DNA of 46,428 nt. It comes from Acidobacteriota bacterium (lineage in GTDB: Bacteria > Acidobacteriota > Terriglobia > Terriglobales > Acidobacteriaceae). Location of the stretch: the NCBI GenBank assembly GCA_021804655.1, contig JAJZHE010000006.1, positions 1-46,428 of the forward strand. Reading direction: 5' to 3'. The notes beneath the pieces were generated by a model that did not search any database, was not told where the DNA came from, and saw only the letters and a list, made by a program, of their open reading frames with translations. Below are positions 44,257 to 46,428 of the stretch, in pieces (position 1 is the stretch's first letter; each line of letters starts with the position of its first letter). The translations under genes and the position numbers were made by a program.

Positions 44257-44944
44257 ACTCGTCCAGCCATTGCATCAGTGCAGCGCGCAGGTTCTCCGCA
44301 GCCAGTTTACTGCCGCGAGCCATCTCCATCACAGGTCGCCACAACGCAGGCCGCAGCGCCACATGCAGGCCAAACGCAGCCTCACGCATCCGCCCATCCT
44401 GCGTCACAAAACCGCTCATCTCCGGCATCTCGAAATCCGCCCCATCTGAGATCGCCTTGATCGCCGCAAACGGAATTTCACGCGCCCGCGCCACCCGCGC
44501 CACCGCGGCAGCCTCCATCTCCACCGCCGCAGCTCCATAGCTCGCGCGCAGACGCTGTTTTTCCTGAATATCGGCCGGAACAGCCACCGTCACCACCGCT
44601 CCTGAAGAGCCGACACGCGGCCCGACGTCCGGGAAAAATCGCTCGCCCGTGCGCGCATCGATCACTACCTCGGCCTGCACCGTCGTGCCCACGCCGCGCG
44701 CGCGATCACACGCTCCCGCCCATCCTGCCGACACCAGCACCCGCGGCGCAGGACCAAGCTGCAATGCGGCTTCCACGGCGCGCACCGCGCGTCCAGCTCC
44801 CATCCCTCCATACGCCACCACGGCGCGTTCGCTCACGAAGCATTCCACGCCCGGAACATCCGTCGCGCCGCGTGTCCATCCATGCACCAGCCCCGCAACT
44901 TCGCGTCGCAAGGCGGCGATCACGACGATTCGTCCCTGGCTCAT
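44246..44944 (-). CDS. hpnG: Hopanoid-associated nucleoside phosphorylase
   Basis: A 232-residue protein of the purine nucleoside phosphorylase/MTA-SAH nucleosidase fold, matching HpnG, which removes adenine from adenosylhopane. Seen: VVIAALRREVAGL, AYGGMGAGRAVRAVEAAL, VSAGWAGAC, and the active-site region AAAVEMEAAAVARVAR followed by AIKAISDGADFEMP. The start at 44944 fits the family; a frame to 44986 would overlap hpnA. It follows hpnA by five bases. The partner radical SAM enzyme HpnH is not in the window. Confidence 0.9.
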   Translation of the reverse strand: MSQGRIVVIAALRREVAGLVHGWTRGATDVPGVECFVSERAVVAYGGMGAGRAVRAVEAALQLGPAPRVLVSAGWAGACDRARGVGTTVQAEVVIDARTGERFFPDVGPRVGSSGAVVTVAVPADIQEKQRLRASYGAAAVEMEAAAVARVARAREIPFAAIKAISDGADFEMPEMSGFVTQDGRMREAAFGLHVALRPALWRPVMEMARGSKLAAENLRAALMQWLDEYEG

Positions 44945-44949
44945 CGGTC

Positions 44950-45951
44950 TCACCCAGCCGGCGCGTAGCCATGCGCGCGGAACCACTCCACCGCAGCACG
45001 CATCGCCGGATACACCGGCGCCACGCGAAATCCAAGCTCCTGCTGCGCCCGCGCCGAGGAGGCAAACATCTTCTTGCGTCCCATGCGCACTTCTTCCACC
45101 GTCGCGCGCGGCTCCCTGCCCAGGATGCGCCCGGTCAGCGTCTCCTCAAAAAACGCATACATCGCCGCCACCCAATACGGAATCTCCACCGTCGGTGACG
45201 GAATCCCCGTCATCGCCGCCAGCTTGTCCAGAATCTGTTTCAGCGTCAGGTTTTCTCCGCCCAGAATATAGCGCCGTCCCGGCTCGCCGCGTTCCAGAGC
45301 CGCGGCATGCGCCCGCGCCACTTCGCTCACGTCCACCAGATTCAGCCCCGTGTCCATATACGCCGGAAAACGCCGATGCAGAAAGTCCACCGTAATCCGT
45401 CCCGTCGGCGTCGGCTTGCTGTCGTGCGTGCCAATCGGCGTCGTCGGGTTCAGGATCATCACCTGCTGTCCGGCTTCGGCTGCGCGCAGCGCCTCCTGCT
45501 CCGCCAGATACTTCGATCGCTTGTAGTGGCCCACCATATCCGCCAGCGAAACCGGCGTCTCTTCATTCACGATCAGCCCGTCGCGCCGAAAGCCCATCGT
45601 CGCCACGCTCGACGTGTAGACCACCCGCCGCACGCCCTGCTCTCGCGCCATCTCCAGCAGTCGGCGCGTTCCCTCCACGTTGGCGCGATACATCGCCTGC
45701 GGATCCCGCACCCACAGCCGATAATCCGCCGCCACATGCACCACGGCTTCGCAGTCCGCCACTGCGCTGCGCAGCGACTCCGGCTCGGCCAGGTCACCCA
45801 CACACACCTCGGCATCCCCGCCAATCAGTTCCAGATTGCCTGTCCTGCTTGTGCTGCGCGTCAACAGACGCAGCTTCGCGCCCTGCGAAGCCAGTTCGCG
45901 CGCCACATGGAAGCCGACAAAACCCGTCGCTCCCGTCACAAAAATCTTCAT
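44950..45951 (-). CDS. hpnA: Hopanoid-associated sugar epimerase
   Basis: A 333-residue extended short-chain dehydrogenase (NAD-dependent epimerase/dehydratase fold) of the HpnA type. Seen: GATGFVGFHVARELASQG nucleotide-binding motif, VVHVAADYRLWV, the catalytic YxxxK as YKRSKYLAE, NPTTPIGTHDSKPTPTG, and LNLVDVSEVARAHAAALERG. HpnA is found beside hopanoid genes but its reaction is not firmly known. It has GGAAAG about nine bases before the ATG, 21 bases after the small uncharacterised gene, and is followed closely by hpnG. Confidence 0.92.
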   Translation of the reverse strand: MKIFVTGATGFVGFHVARELASQGAKLRLLTRSTSRTGNLELIGGDAEVCVGDLAEPESLRSAVADCEAVVHVAADYRLWVRDPQAMYRANVEGTRRLLEMAREQGVRRVVYTSSVATMGFRRDGLIVNEETPVSLADMVGHYKRSKYLAEQEALRAAEAGQQVMILNPTTPIGTHDSKPTPTGRITVDFLHRRFPAYMDTGLNLVDVSEVARAHAAALERGEPGRRYILGGENLTLKQILDKLAAMTGIPSPTVEIPYWVAAMYAFFEETLTGRILGREPRATVEEVRMGRKKMFASSARAQQELGFRVAPVYPAMRAAVEWFRAHGYAPAG

Positions 45952-45972
45952 GGGTGCGTTCTTTCCGGCAGT

Positions 45973-46404
45973 CTAGTCGAGCGCCTCTGGATGCAAGCCG
46001 ATATTCTTCTCGCCGGCAGCCTTCTTTTCGGCATACTTCTTCACCCAGGACTCCCAGTGCTTGCCTGCTGCGCGGTCCTTGCCCGTAAACTCGATCCGCG
46101 CAATCTCGGCATAACTCACGCGGCGTTTTTCCAGCGCGTTGGCCGGGAAAAACTGCACCCAGGAGTGCGCCAGCGTTGCGCCCGTCTCGCGGTTGAACAG
46201 ATACGCATCAACGCGCTCGCCCGACTTCAGCGTCAGCGTCACGTCGCCGCGATAATCAAACGCCTTTTCCAGCGCCGCTTTCAGATCGTCCTCAGTTGCC
46301 AGCTCCGGAATCCAGCCCTCAAGATTTTCGTGGGCAAATCCTGCCACAACCTCCAGCTCATCCGGATTCTGCACCGTCTTCGCCTCGCTCACAGCCTCGC
46401 TCAT
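45973..46404 (-). CDS. Uncharacterised small protein at the head of the hopanoid operon
   Basis: A 143-residue soluble protein not assigned to a family by eye. It has an acidic N-terminus, a central stretch that looks like a small beta barrel (about 50-110: DVTLTLKSGERVDAYLFNRE, then VSYAEIARIEFTG), and a basic C-terminal helix (KHWESWVKKYAEKKAAGE). The pattern recalls Sm-like or other small RNA/lipid-binding barrels, without proof. No signal peptide or membrane helix. GGAGAC precedes the ATG by about six to ten bases. Twenty-one bases before hpnA, so it is probably co-transcribed with the hopanoid genes. Confidence 0.8.
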   Translation of the reverse strand: MSEAVSEAKTVQNPDELEVVAGFAHENLEGWIPELATEDDLKAALEKAFDYRGDVTLTLKSGERVDAYLFNRETGATLAHSWVQFFPANALEKRRVSYAEIARIEFTGKDRAAGKHWESWVKKYAEKKAAGEKNIGLHPEALD

Positions 46405-46428
46405 GCGCGTGTCTCCTCAAGCTGCGAT

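Overview
This 46.4 kb window looks like ordinary chromosome from an acidobacterium, most likely class Terriglobia (Acidobacteriaceae-like). That placement is an inference from protein style and gene content: a menaquinone-type methyltransferase, multihaem cytochrome/TPR proteins, split hopanoid/squalene genes, chitin and amino-sugar enzymes, high GC and tightly packed operons. No rRNA, tRNA, CRISPR array, insertion sequence, phage gene or plasmid origin was seen. Nearly all sequence is coding; long open frames opposite real genes are GC-driven shadows and are left out.

Layout. 1-3.5 kb (minus): respiratory complex I genes nuoA-B-C-D-I, running off the left edge. 3.9-6.7 kb (plus): a pentahaem cytochrome with TPRs and a small monohaem cytochrome c. 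6.7-16.3 kb: a sugar-related accessory region with a GntR/LacI-type regulator and a clear operator-like palindrome, an aldo/keto reductase, a PfkB sugar kinase, ilvE with a bidirectional terminator, a GH27 alpha-galactosidase, a secreted NPP-type phosphodiesterase coupled to an N-acetylglucosamine kinase, and nagA. 16.4-22.2 kb (plus): endonuclease IV, a large FAD/Fe-S 2-hydroxyacid dehydrogenase, tpiA and an alpha/beta-hydrolase relative without its serine. 22.1-23.8 kb: nadB (minus). 23.8-28.5 kb (plus): operon aroB-menG-CDF transporter-OsmC-PASTA protein. A small palindromic MITE/REP-like element sits at 28.5 kb between convergent genes. 28.6-34.3 kb (minus): rsmB-fmt-def-aroC-EVE-GH18. 34.4-38.6 kb (plus): SIS-domain amino-sugar isomerase/deaminase, sugar porter and a TPR protein. 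38.6-46.4 kb (minus): a hopanoid operon, uncharacterised protein-hpnA-hpnG-two zinc dehydrogenases-hpnC-hpnD-hpnE.

How it fits together. GH18, the SIS enzyme, the sugar porter, GlcNAc kinase and NagA would together make a route from chitin-like material through GlcNAc and GlcNAc-6-P to fructose-6-P, although they lie in two separate places. The hopanoid operon makes squalene (HpnC, D, E) and handles the C35 side chain (HpnG, HpnA). The two dehydrogenases translationally coupled between hpnG and hpnC are the most interesting unknown: they are candidates for the missing side-chain reduction step that turns ribosylhopane into bacteriohopanetetrol. That assignment is a hypothesis, not something the sequence proves.
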